Below are positions 28,201 to 35,786 of a stretch of 64,000 nt of DNA, in pieces. Every line of letters begins with the position of its first letter. The stretch's first letter is position 1. The notes below the pieces were generated by a model that worked only from the letters and a program-made list of their open reading frames with translations, made no database searches and was not told where the DNA came from. A program made the position numbers and the translations under genes. This stretch comes from Cognatishimia activa (GTDB lineage Bacteria > Pseudomonadota > Alphaproteobacteria > Rhodobacterales > Rhodobacteraceae): assembly GCF_017798205.1 (NCBI RefSeq), contig NZ_CP060010.1, positions 62,001 to 126,000 on the forward strand. Reading direction: 5' to 3'.

Positions 28201-28692
28201 CGTGTGGCGCAGCAGGAACATGCCCGTGTTGTCGACCAGATCACGATTGCTGCAGACGTTGAAATAGAAATAGCTGCCCATGCCGCAGCCTGCGAAGACC
28301 CCAATCGGTCCGCCGAATTTCTCGGGCATGTGGCCTGCGGTTTCCAAGGCCTCCCAGCTGACTTCAAGGAATTTGCGATGCTGAGGGTCCATGATCGCGG
28401 CCTCTTTGGGGCTGAGGCCAAAGAACTCTGCGTCGAATTTTTCGTAGTCTTTCAGGATCGCGGCGGATGGCACGTAGTTCTTGTGGCGCATGCGCGCTGC
28501 GGACTCGCCTGCCTCGGCGAGGTCGGCCTCGCTGAGTTGCGTGATGCTTTCAACGCCGTCGCGCAGGTTGGCCCAATAATCGTCCAGCGTATCAGACCCC
28601 GGCAAATGGGCTGCCATACCAACGATGGCAATATCATTTTCCGACCATGTATCTTGCGCGTTTTCTTTGACCATTTGACCACTCGTCTGCAC
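22288..28692 (-). CDS. Type I PKS module KS-AT-KR-DH-ACP-TE
   Basis: About 2134 residues. The ketosynthase (20-450) has TACSTS (C192), H328 in ECHGTGT and H368 in KTNIGHL. The acyltransferase (545-860) has GHSMG (S641), favouring malonyl-CoA. The ketoreductase (1150-1360) has TGGLGGIG and the Tyr in VDYVAAN. The dehydratase (1400-1670) has H1407 in DQHRTWDG and D1574, but lacks the usual Gln four residues on. The carrier is DLGGHS (S1788); the thioesterase has GFSGGG (S1936). There is no enoylreductase. KR before DH reverses the usual order. The GTG at 28692 is preferred for its GGGGGAGGA site 4-5 nt before; TTG 28755 and ATG 28674 are alternatives. Confidence 0.93.
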   Translation of the reverse strand: MQTSGQMVKENAQDTWSENDIAIVGMAAHLPGSDTLDDYWANLRDGVESITQLSEADLAEAGESAARMRHKNYVPSAAILKDYEKFDAEFFGLSPKEAAIMDPQHRKFLEVSWEALETAGHMPEKFGGPIGVFAGCGMGSYFYFNVCSNRDLVDNTGMFLLRHTGNDKDFLSTRLSHFLDLKGPSLSVQTACSTSLVATHYAVQSLLNGECDMALAGGVTIEMPHGRGYIFEDGEILSPDGHCHAFDHRAQGTVFGSGAGVVVLRRMSDALADNDHIWGVIRATAVNNDGSDKAGYLAPSVDGQAGAIAEAHGIADISADTIDYVECHGTGTYLGDPIEVAALTEAFRATTNDAGYCRIGSVKTNIGHLDTAAGAASLIKTALSLHNKQLPPSLGYEAPNPAIDFETSPFKVNDRLTNWVSHKGPRRAGVNSLGVGGTNAHVVIEEAPAQTPSEEAEWPFHLLTISGRTSKALDGNSARLASYLRDNPDVPLADVAYTLQEGRRAFEKRRVVVAESHEQAIALVESGDKARVFDHAAESDAPEVVFMFPGGGAQFAGMAQDLYETEPVFQEWMDKGLDILRTKVDYDPRAIWLAEDMLREEADAKLTQPSVQLPLIMITEYALAQLWMSWGVKPAALVGHSMGENTAACLAGVMSFEDCIGLVLLRGQLFDTVPAGGMLSVPLSIEALAPYIDQTLDIAAKNASDLTVVSGPQQALDALHSRLAKDEIEAQRIQIDIAAHSRMLEPILDDFRAYLAGITLNAPQMPIISNRSGQVLSAEDAQDPDYWVGHLRGTVMFADCLATAAQIPGRVYLEVGPGKALSSLARMHSDIAGGKVLSSLRHPKEEIEDDKFFMEVLGRLWACGVEFDWSQIWGEARRNRVVMPTYAFQKAPYFIAPSESAATAPQALMHQENIVDWGYRMAWKPELADCDPDLLTDPSLSAPHSWLIFMDDTGLGRDLSDKLRAAGHSVTEVSTGDAFGKLAADRYVLAPERGREGYDQLIADLIANGRAPDRILHLWLVTEAETFRPGSSFFHRNLEMGFHTLLYLAQAIVEENLPRPVHVMSVTNGAAKVAGEALPYPEKSVIKGPLGVLPREVPGVSGASIDVELTEGLTDRLFEELLADPSEGTIAYRGVKRFTQVAKPHALTQEPVKWRMGETYLITGGLGGIGATVAREMLAEGANVVLQSRSALPDRENWYKIKAFRAASDPLARRVRLVEDLEKLPGQLMIVAADVCNLDDMQRAVREVDARFGKINGVVHAAGVINDGPMLAKSSVDVADVMAPKLHGTLVLDQLFADGELNWLVLFSSTSTVTTPAGQVDYVAANEFLNAYAAARKGDKTQVMSVNWGVWADVGMAVDSLGQEVVQKPQDRIISAPVLKRLRVLPGNEIVFSAELSAENCWMLDQHRTWDGAAILPGTGYLELISEAMQALDETRAYEVRDLLFLRPFHVEDGQSRKLRISLKETDAGYEFEILGNHQDGFVLHAEGRISMVALSMPKDLDVKSLSTRFTSVEDAPVGQTLVTRQEAHLNFGPHWKTLVSQSFSGSEGLACLSLQNALSSEAKNMSLHPGLLDIGTGWAMDLIEGYQADSLWVPMSYGALRHFATLPADIISHVTLTSGSVTEGTASFDVILADLDGRVCVEVDGLTIKQLPVGGSLGSTPPVSAKDIRRDQEDAPQTLSPGEQRLADNIAEGIPAELGGEALRRALATGLPRVVVSSLDLHGLMDQAAAEGDEPEDTAGFERPDLDADFVAPETDVQRTLAGFWSELLGIEQIGIHDSFFDLGGHSLIAVRLFAMVKKAYRVSFPISVLFEAPTIESCAALIEERIGPQEAESAEIIPGPSAPERRYTHLVPMHGALHSDKTPFFLVAGMYGNVLNLRHLGHLIGSDRPFYGLQARGLFGDVAPHDSIVKAARDYIAEMQQVQPHGPYMFGGFSGGGITAYEIAHQLEAMGEEVSLVVMLDTPLPQRRPLSREDRVKIQLQELKSGGIGYVTRWAKNRIAWEIEKRRPQAETQADDGEAHFHNAEIEAAFLKAVASYQVRPWSGRVALYRPPMVGKWQVAEDRLVDKDRAYVLADNDWGQFVSDLSVLEVPGDHDSMVLEPNVRVLAAHIRKAIEDAEEADQVIVPFRRAAG

Positions 28693-28772
28693 TGCTTCCT
28701 CCCCCGAAATCCAGACAGACTCGGGGCGTTGGTTAACGGATAGACCGCAAACCAAGCGTTAAATGGGAGAGA

Positions 28773-30161
28773 TCAAGGCGAATTTAGGGCGACCAAAGCG
28801 GTGACAGCGGGCCAGTTCACCCAAAAGGCGAGTAGCACCAATATCACCCCGAGCGCCCCAAAGACCCCATCGTGCAGAGGATCCCAGGTGCCCTGATGGC
28901 GTGCCAGCCACACCACGACAGGGTAAATCAGAATGCCTGCAAGGGTCGCACCGATGAGGGCACCGAAGAGGCCCCCGAGCACTACACCCGCCCAAAGCCC
29001 CGCGATCATCAGGACCGCCCGGGCGGCATTCAAAACAAAGAAACGACGGCTGTCGCCTGCCGCCAAAGCCGCCTGATCATAGGTCAGCAGGATCAGATGC
29101 GTGATTTGAGAAACGGCGACAAAGACAAGAACGCCTCCGGACAGCATATATCTGGAATCATAGAGAAAACCGATGATCCAATTGCCGGAAAGTGCAAGGA
29201 TCCCCGACATTCCCAGCAAGGCCGCCGACACCAAAAACCGCATCTTGCGCAGTTTGGCGAAGTTCTCAGGTGACTCTTTGGGTGGGCGTTCTCGATAGAT
29301 CGGAATGAGCACCTTCTGGATCGCAAGATTGCCCAATAGGAACGGGAAACTCGCGAGGAAAAACCCGATATTATAGATCCCCAGCATCTCGATGCTGAGG
29401 AATTTCCCAAGGATGATCTTGTCGCCCTGATAGAGGAAGAACCCCGCGATCGTAGAGAGGAATATCCAGCGACCGAAGTTTATCAACTCTGAGACCGCCG
29501 ACTTGTCCCAACCAAACCGATTATGATCACCCGGCAAAAACAGCGTATAGAGCACCAGATGCGCGACCGATGTCGCCAGCCCACTAATCACCAGCGCCCA
29601 GATAGAGCCCGTCAGCCACGCCAATACCACGCCGACGACAATCCCAAAACTCTGCCCCGCCAGTTCCAAGAGCGTCACGCGCCCCATCATCAGGTGGCGA
29701 TTGGCCGTATCCTTGCGCGTTGGGAACAGGCCGGACAGCACCAGAGTGATCCCCAACACTGGCAGGATCTGCGCCAGTTGAGGGGCCTCATAGAACGCCG
29801 CCAAAGGCCAAGACAAGGCAATCGCGCAGAGCCAAAGGATCACACCGCGCCCGACCTGCAGCGTCCACGCTGTATTGAGGAACTTGGGATCATCGCCCCG
29901 TTTGCTCTGCATGATAGCGGGGGTGACGCCTGCGTCAGAAAACATGTTGAGGCCCTGGATGACCATATAGACCAAGGCCATCATGCCGAAGGCTTCAGGG
30001 AACAAAAGCCGCGTCAGGATCAGGTTGGACGCCAGTCGCAGGGCTTGTTGCGTGCCATAGCTGCCGACCGTGAGCGCCGAACTCCGCATCGCCCGCGCGC
30101 CAAGGCCAGAGCCTGTAAACAGCCCCCTCACCCGTCCGCGCAAGCCGCCCGCGTTATTCAT
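28773..30161 (-). CDS. Wzx-like polysaccharide/lipid-linked oligosaccharide flippase
   Basis: A 462-residue membrane protein with about twelve to fourteen helices of the MVF/polysaccharide-export fold. It starts with the typical RSSALTVGSYGTQQALRLASNLILTR block, followed by FPEAFGMMALVYM. Such proteins flip lipid-linked oligosaccharides or similar molecules to the periplasmic face. The ATG at 30161 overlaps the upstream GT2 stop as ATGA and is chosen over an ORF start 5 codons earlier. The PKS gene follows after 80 nt. It could serve the exopolysaccharide or the PKS/NRPS product. Confidence 0.88.
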   Translation of the reverse strand: MNNAGGLRGRVRGLFTGSGLGARAMRSSALTVGSYGTQQALRLASNLILTRLLFPEAFGMMALVYMVIQGLNMFSDAGVTPAIMQSKRGDDPKFLNTAWTLQVGRGVILWLCAIALSWPLAAFYEAPQLAQILPVLGITLVLSGLFPTRKDTANRHLMMGRVTLLELAGQSFGIVVGVVLAWLTGSIWALVISGLATSVAHLVLYTLFLPGDHNRFGWDKSAVSELINFGRWIFLSTIAGFFLYQGDKIILGKFLSIEMLGIYNIGFFLASFPFLLGNLAIQKVLIPIYRERPPKESPENFAKLRKMRFLVSAALLGMSGILALSGNWIIGFLYDSRYMLSGGVLVFVAVSQITHLILLTYDQAALAAGDSRRFFVLNAARAVLMIAGLWAGVVLGGLFGALIGATLAGILIYPVVVWLARHQGTWDPLHDGVFGALGVILVLLAFWVNWPAVTALVALNSP

Positions 30162-30985
30162 CGTCCACGTTTCCATTCATCGCCAGACTGATCCTGCGTG
30201 AGCCGCACGATCAAGCTCACGCCCGCATAGGCGATGAACCCAAACGGATCGCCCAGCGCGTATCCAAGGATGCGCAATTTGGAAAAATCGCCCTTGTCTT
30301 CGTTCTTCATGAGCTCGGGATACAGTTCTTCAAGCTGGGCGACGCCCCTATTCTGGCGTCGGCGGACTTTAATTAGATTTTCCCAGCCTTCGGCCACGGG
30401 CCAGACATAGGAGCTGGGCACGGCAATGCGCTCGCGCCCCGTGAAATGCAGGCGCACATACATGTCGTCCGAGATGATCTCGGGGAATTTACCCCAACGG
30501 GCGCGCCCAGCGCGGTTGACGGCAAAGAGGCCGGATCCGGGCACAGAATTCGACATAAAAGGCGTTTTCATCCAAAACCGTGCATAGGCCTTGCTCACAC
30601 TACTCGCCGCGGCCATTTGCAACTGGCCACTGGCCCAGGCAGGCTCTTCTTTGTCCAGAACCCGTGTGATTTGGAAAATGACCCTCTCGGACACACGCAC
30701 ATCGGCGTCCAGATAGATCAGAACATTGCCCTCAGCTGCACGTTCGCCGACGTTCAACGCATGCAGCTTGTCGCCGCGTTCAAGGTCGATGATTTTAAGA
30801 CCCCACCCGAGTTCAGCCGCCAGAACCTGGTACTTGCTGGCAACCTCAACGGTGCGATCCTCGCAGCCATTGGCGACGACAATCACCTCGGCTTCCTCAA
30901 CGCGCTTGGATTTGAACAGCGCGTCCAGACAATAGCCCATCCAGGCTTCTTCATTATTTGCGGGGATGATGATGCTTGTCTTCAT
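30158..30985 (-). CDS. Family 2 glycosyltransferase
   Basis: A 275-residue GT2 enzyme with IIIPANNEEAWMGYCLDAL at the N-terminus, VVANGCEDRT, a KLHALNVG donor-site block and the metal motif YLDADVRVS near residue 95. The expected acidic acceptor motif is SDDMYVR near 168, followed by KVRRRQNRG, a QxxRW-like region. A weak hydrophobic stretch lies near the C-terminus. It is the first gene of the minus-strand run that continues with flippase, PKS, GT2, NRPS, PPTase and Wzz. Substrate unknown. Confidence 0.87.
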   Translation of the reverse strand: MKTSIIIPANNEEAWMGYCLDALFKSKRVEEAEVIVVANGCEDRTVEVASKYQVLAAELGWGLKIIDLERGDKLHALNVGERAAEGNVLIYLDADVRVSERVIFQITRVLDKEEPAWASGQLQMAAASSVSKAYARFWMKTPFMSNSVPGSGLFAVNRAGRARWGKFPEIISDDMYVRLHFTGRERIAVPSSYVWPVAEGWENLIKVRRRQNRGVAQLEELYPELMKNEDKGDFSKLRILGYALGDPFGFIAYAGVSLIVRLTQDQSGDEWKRGR

Positions 30986-31081
30986 CCTATGTCCTGCTCG
31001 TGTCGCTCTGTTTCAGTGGCGAGTTTCAAACAGTATTACCGCATTTTGAAGCGGAAACCCAGAGCCGGATTGCCTGCAGGC

Positions 31082-33895
31082 CTAGAAGAAATCCGCGAAG
31101 CCCACATTCACACCGGGCATTTTGGAAAATGACATGGTCTCAACCGAGCTGATCTGGACGGTGCCATATTGGGATTCCGCCCGCAGGGTCTGACCATCGC
31201 GGAAGAACCGGTATTCCTCCATAAAGCCTTGCAGTTCGACATGGTCGACGCCTTCTCCGCCATCGACAATGTCGCTGCCGCCGTGACTGACCAGAGTGTC
31301 ATCCCCCGCGCCGCCCAAGAGGATATCGGCATAGACCGAGCCATCAAGCATCTCGCCCTCAGGGGCTGCCGAGAGCTGCACACCGTTGGCAAAGACCTCG
31401 CGTCCGCGCCCATCGGGTTGACCCACGCCAGAGGTATTATAGGCCAGCAAGGCCTCAAACCGCGCGTTGCTGTCGTTCAGGCTACGCAACGCACCCCAGC
31501 TGCCCCATTTGCTGGTCGGGGCCACGTCGACAAAAGCGTTGAAAAGCTTGCCGCCGGCTTTGGTCCACTCCGCGATGACCTCTTGATATAGCGCGCCCAT
31601 TTCTGGCGAGTAATTCAGAACTTCAAAGAAGGCTGTCAGTTTCTTGTCATTCACCCAATCTCCGTGGCCGACAACATGGGTGCCGCCCTCATACATGATC
31701 AGATCCAGCCCGTAAGACTGAGACACCCGCGCATGATGCGGCCAAGCTTCTTTCGTCAGGAACGCCACAGAGGTCTTGCGGATCTCTTCCACAGATTTCT
31801 CGATCGCAACCTGCTCACCTTGCTTGAGCCAACGGCGGACTTGTGCGGGGCCGTCTTCGTCGCCCAGCTCATGACCGAAATAGCCGGTGATCGCATAGGC
31901 GTCGAAATGATCGGCGGGGCGCATTGGGTCCAGGTCTGCCTCAAGGAAAGGTTCCTCCAATCCAACCCATCCGGTGTGAACGGCTGCCACACGCACGATG
32001 CGATCCTCTTGGCCTGCGAAAACGCGGCTCCAGCCCTGCATCACCTTAGCCGCATTCAGCCCAGCCAGTTGGAACCACGCATTGTCCGGTGCGCGTGATC
32101 CCCATTTGGCTTTGGCTTCATCGACCGCCCATTGGGTTTGCGGAAAGATGAAATTCCAAAGCTCATTGGAATATTCCACATAGGCCTTCAAACTTGGACG
32201 CATCTGATCGCGCACAAGGGTCGCGAAGCCTTCGATGTAACTGTCATCCGCCATATGAGGCATGTTGAACCACGCGTCGGTGCCGATCTGGTTCACAAGC
32301 TCGATCATCACTTCGGCGGGAGCGCCGCGGCGCATGTAGGTATAATCGGAAACCAATGGGCGTTCTGACCAAGAGCCGATTTCGGTTTCGTTGGTCTCCA
32401 TCCAATCCATGAAGCGCACGAGGCGCATGTCTTGGATCAGCTTCAGCCACTTGGGATTGAAGGTCACGCCCATGTCGTAAAGCGGGATATGGTTTTCATG
32501 CACGACCGCGATATTGCGAATGTAGTCGCCGGTCTTGTCAGGGTCCGTCTTAGTGATCTTGATCCCAACCGAGCCTTCGCCCGGCGCATATCGGAACCAA
32601 ATCTCTCCGGCATTATAGCGCACAGGCCGCGCGAGGCCGGTAAAATCGATGCGCCCCTGCCCCTCGTAGGTCAGGCGATACAGCCCGCCGAGTTCGGTGA
32701 GCTCTTCCGGCATATCGGTCAAGATGAACGTCTCAACCCCATCCATGCGGAAGGGGAACTCTTTGGGCCAGCCATTGGCGTCCAGAATGCCGTCGGCCTC
32801 GAGTTCGTCAGCTTCAAAGCCACCCCATTGGCCGCGTCGGTGCCCAACCCAAGGGCGGGCAGATTTCATCAGGTCCAGAAATGGGAGTTGCGTCGACCAA
32901 TCCGAAATCGCGTTCAGACCAATCCCAAGGCTTGGCGCGTCGGTGGCGACGACCGTTACGACCTTTGCCGCGTCCTTTGCCACAGATGTCTTCACCCGCT
33001 TGATCATCGCCTGTGCTTGCGTATCTGCAATGTTCATTTCCTCGGCAATGATCCCTTTGAGGGCGTTGAAATAAGGTTCCACCATCGGGTCAACTTCAGG
33101 AGGCAGCCCGCCGAAGGTCGGCATTTCATTAAATAGACCCGCATAGGTCACCGCGGCGGCCAGATAATAGAGCGTCGCACTGCCGTGGGTCATGTCATCG
33201 GCGTAGATGTCCAGCGTGCCAATCTTGGACAGACCCGTCTCGCGGAAAGCGCGCGACAGAACGCGGGCGACGGGGATCAGTTCGACCTGCATGTCTGGGC
33301 GTTCGCGCTGAATGCGCTCGGCAAACTCAAGATACCACTCGTGGTATTCGCCAATATTATATTCGTGATACTTCCGCAGCTTGCGGCGAGACGGCGGATA
33401 GCCATAGGGCTCCATATCCGCCCAGCCTTCATAGATAACAACGCGTTTGCCGTCTGCGGTGCGATCCAGCAGATCCAGCGCAGCCGTCACTGGAGACCAG
33501 TTGTCCGGATTGTCCCAACGATAGGGAATGCTTGGGCCGCGATGTTGCACGAAGTTCGTCGGGTTAAAAACGATCGTGTCATAGCCGATACCGTCAAATG
33601 TCTGGTTCTCTCCCCATGCAGATTTCACATCCGCGAATTTCCACTGCGGCTCTGGAGGCAACTTGGCGGGGAACTCCTTGAGAAAGCCAAAATGACCATC
33701 CAGCTCGAACTCCCGCCCCGACTGTTCGGCAAAATGCGCAAGCCAATGGGGCACGGTCGTGGTGTCCGTGTCGGTCAAATGGTGGATCAGGCTATTGCCA
33801 AAAAAGAACAGCTTCTTGGACTCGGCACGCGCGAAACCCGCGGCCAAAGCCACCAAAATAAAACTCAGCCAAACGCGGCGAAGTAGTTTTCTCAT
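31082..33895 (-). CDS. Secreted SGNH/GH-A-like multidomain protein with RTX-like C-terminus
   Basis: A 937-residue exported protein. Residues 1-24 form a Sec signal peptide ending in ARA. Next comes an SGNH-like region with FFGNSLIHH (S35) and DDMTH (233-237). The middle (about 480-800) resembles a clan GH-A glycosidase, with YVEYSNELWN (E578 as candidate acid/base). Near the C-terminus, GGAGDDTLV and GGSDIVDGGEGVD look like two calcium-binding RTX nonapeptides. I do not know a named family for the whole. It lies 96 nt upstream of the first GT2, on the same strand, so it may modify or trim the exopolysaccharide outside the cell. Confidence 0.65.
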   Translation of the reverse strand: MRKLLRRVWLSFILVALAAGFARAESKKLFFFGNSLIHHLTDTDTTTVPHWLAHFAEQSGREFELDGHFGFLKEFPAKLPPEPQWKFADVKSAWGENQTFDGIGYDTIVFNPTNFVQHRGPSIPYRWDNPDNWSPVTAALDLLDRTADGKRVVIYEGWADMEPYGYPPSRRKLRKYHEYNIGEYHEWYLEFAERIQRERPDMQVELIPVARVLSRAFRETGLSKIGTLDIYADDMTHGSATLYYLAAAVTYAGLFNEMPTFGGLPPEVDPMVEPYFNALKGIIAEEMNIADTQAQAMIKRVKTSVAKDAAKVVTVVATDAPSLGIGLNAISDWSTQLPFLDLMKSARPWVGHRRGQWGGFEADELEADGILDANGWPKEFPFRMDGVETFILTDMPEELTELGGLYRLTYEGQGRIDFTGLARPVRYNAGEIWFRYAPGEGSVGIKITKTDPDKTGDYIRNIAVVHENHIPLYDMGVTFNPKWLKLIQDMRLVRFMDWMETNETEIGSWSERPLVSDYTYMRRGAPAEVMIELVNQIGTDAWFNMPHMADDSYIEGFATLVRDQMRPSLKAYVEYSNELWNFIFPQTQWAVDEAKAKWGSRAPDNAWFQLAGLNAAKVMQGWSRVFAGQEDRIVRVAAVHTGWVGLEEPFLEADLDPMRPADHFDAYAITGYFGHELGDEDGPAQVRRWLKQGEQVAIEKSVEEIRKTSVAFLTKEAWPHHARVSQSYGLDLIMYEGGTHVVGHGDWVNDKKLTAFFEVLNYSPEMGALYQEVIAEWTKAGGKLFNAFVDVAPTSKWGSWGALRSLNDSNARFEALLAYNTSGVGQPDGRGREVFANGVQLSAAPEGEMLDGSVYADILLGGAGDDTLVSHGGSDIVDGGEGVDHVELQGFMEEYRFFRDGQTLRAESQYGTVQISSVETMSFSKMPGVNVGFADFF

Positions 33896-34042
33896 CTCGA
33901 ACTCTCAATAACTGCTGGCCCTAAGCTCTGTGCCAAACCCGCCATTTTTCAAGCGTGACTGTGGTATTACTGGGGAAAGCGGTGCGAGATTGGAAACAAA
34001 CTCGAGGTCTGTCGCGATTGTTTAATGCACGCGAACAATGAC

Positions 34043-35701
34043 CTAGCGGTTCGCGCGCGCCAGCAAAAGCACCGCAACAAGGCCGACAAGCACGATCATC
34101 AGTGCTCCGGGGCTTGCGTCGCCGATGTTCTCAAGGCTCGCTTGGTCGTGCACCCGTGTGGCCAAGGTCTCGTAGTTAAAGGGCCGCAAGAGCATCGTCG
34201 CCGGCAGTTCTTTGACGCAATCAACAAAGACCAACAGAAGCGCGGAGCCAATAGAGCCACGGATCAGAGGGAAATAGACCTCGGCCAAAACCCGCGCTTT
34301 GCTGCGCCCCAAGGAGCGCGCGGCCAAGGCCAGATTGGGCGGCACGCGCCCCATCGCGGCGTCAGCTGCGCCCTGAGCAATCGCAAAGAAGCGCACGCAA
34401 TAGGCCAGGACCAAAGCAAAGGCCGATCCGGTCAGTATAAGCGGGAATCGCCCGCCAAAGATGCTTTCCAACAGCTCGGCCAAACGGTGGTCCAAGAACG
34501 CGAGGGGAATAAGGATACCAACCCCCAAAACCGCCCCCGGTGCGGCATAGCCAATGGTGGTCAAAGGCAAGAGCAGCTTGGGCAGGCTCTGCCCTGACAG
34601 GCGGACGCCATAGACCAAAAACACGCCCGCGAGCACGGTGATGACGGCGGCAATTGCTCCGACCGTGACCGTGTTGCTCAGCGCGCGGATCAGCCCTTCG
34701 TCCGTCCAACTTTCCATATTCGCCAGCGCGTGATCGCCCATAACACCAACGGGCAGAACAAATCCGATCAGGAAGGGCAGCAAACAGACCAAAGTCGCAA
34801 GGATCGCATTGCCACCTTTCAACGTCACGCGCGTTACAGGACGCGTGGATTTTCCAAGGTTAAAGAACTTGATCCGTCGGCGGCTGATCTTTTCCGAGGT
34901 GACCAGAAAGATCACCAAAATCAAAATCACGCAGGAAATCTGCGCCGCCCCACCGGCGTTGTTGCTTTCCAGCCAGACGCTGAAAATGCCTGTCGTCAGA
35001 GTTTGCACTGCGAAATAGTCAACTGTGCCGAAATCATTGACGGTCTCCATCATCACAATGGCCATACCTGCCGCAATCGCGGGGCGCGCCAAAGGCAAAG
35101 CGACGCGCATAAAGCGCCCCCAAGCCCCTGCGCCCAAAGATCGCGCGACCTCGTCGCTGGTGGCGGATTGCTCGCGAAACGTGGCGCGGGCGAGGATGTA
35201 GATGTAGGGATAAAGCGCTGCGGACAAAACGATGATTGCTGCCCCCAAAGAGCGCACCTCTGGGAACCAGTAATCGCGCGAGGTTTGCCAGCCAAATATG
35301 CCCCGCAACCACGTCTGCACCGGCCCCGCATATTCCAGAAAATCCACCAGCGCATAGGCCCCAACATAGGCCGGAATCGCCAAGGGCAGCAGAAGCGCCC
35401 ACTCCAGCAATCGCCTCAGGGGAAATTGATACCGGCTAACCAGCCATGCGGTACTTGTTCCGATGACTGCGGACAGCACCCCGACCGAGACCATCAAAAT
35501 CAACGTCGTACGCAGATATCGCGGCAAAGTGGTCGACAACAGATGCGGCCAGATGTTCTCGGTTGGAAAAAACGCGAGCGCCGCCACGGCACAAATCGGC
35601 GCAAGGACGATCGCCGCAATGGCAATAGCGCCCAGAGACCAAGGGCTAAATGCGCCCTTCAGGCCTTGGCCCTTGGCTGTGACTGTCTCTGCGCTGCTCA
35701 T
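34043..35701 (-). CDS. FbpB/ThiP-type ABC transporter permease (iron-like)
   Basis: This 552-residue inner-membrane protein has about twelve helices in two similar halves, the fused double-permease architecture of ferric-iron importers (FbpB/SfuB). The EAA-like loop occurs in each half: EVARSLGAGAWGRFMRVALPLARPAI near residue 205 and LAARSLGRSKARVLAEVYFPLIRGSI near 475. The start is taken as ATG 35701, where the membrane protein begins; a longer reading to 36097 only runs antisense into the divergent gene. No binding protein or ATPase is encoded beside it, so its partners must be elsewhere. Confidence 0.85.
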   Translation of the reverse strand: MSSAETVTAKGQGLKGAFSPWSLGAIAIAAIVLAPICAVAALAFFPTENIWPHLLSTTLPRYLRTTLILMVSVGVLSAVIGTSTAWLVSRYQFPLRRLLEWALLLPLAIPAYVGAYALVDFLEYAGPVQTWLRGIFGWQTSRDYWFPEVRSLGAAIIVLSAALYPYIYILARATFREQSATSDEVARSLGAGAWGRFMRVALPLARPAIAAGMAIVMMETVNDFGTVDYFAVQTLTTGIFSVWLESNNAGGAAQISCVILILVIFLVTSEKISRRRIKFFNLGKSTRPVTRVTLKGGNAILATLVCLLPFLIGFVLPVGVMGDHALANMESWTDEGLIRALSNTVTVGAIAAVITVLAGVFLVYGVRLSGQSLPKLLLPLTTIGYAAPGAVLGVGILIPLAFLDHRLAELLESIFGGRFPLILTGSAFALVLAYCVRFFAIAQGAADAAMGRVPPNLALAARSLGRSKARVLAEVYFPLIRGSIGSALLLVFVDCVKELPATMLLRPFNYETLATRVHDQASLENIGDASPGALMIVLVGLVAVLLLARANR

Positions 35702-35786
35702 GAGGCTGACTTGCCCGAAATAGGTTTCACTGTCCAGAAAGGAAGTTATACTAAGGTCTAAGAAGACAAAGAACCACAGGCAAACA

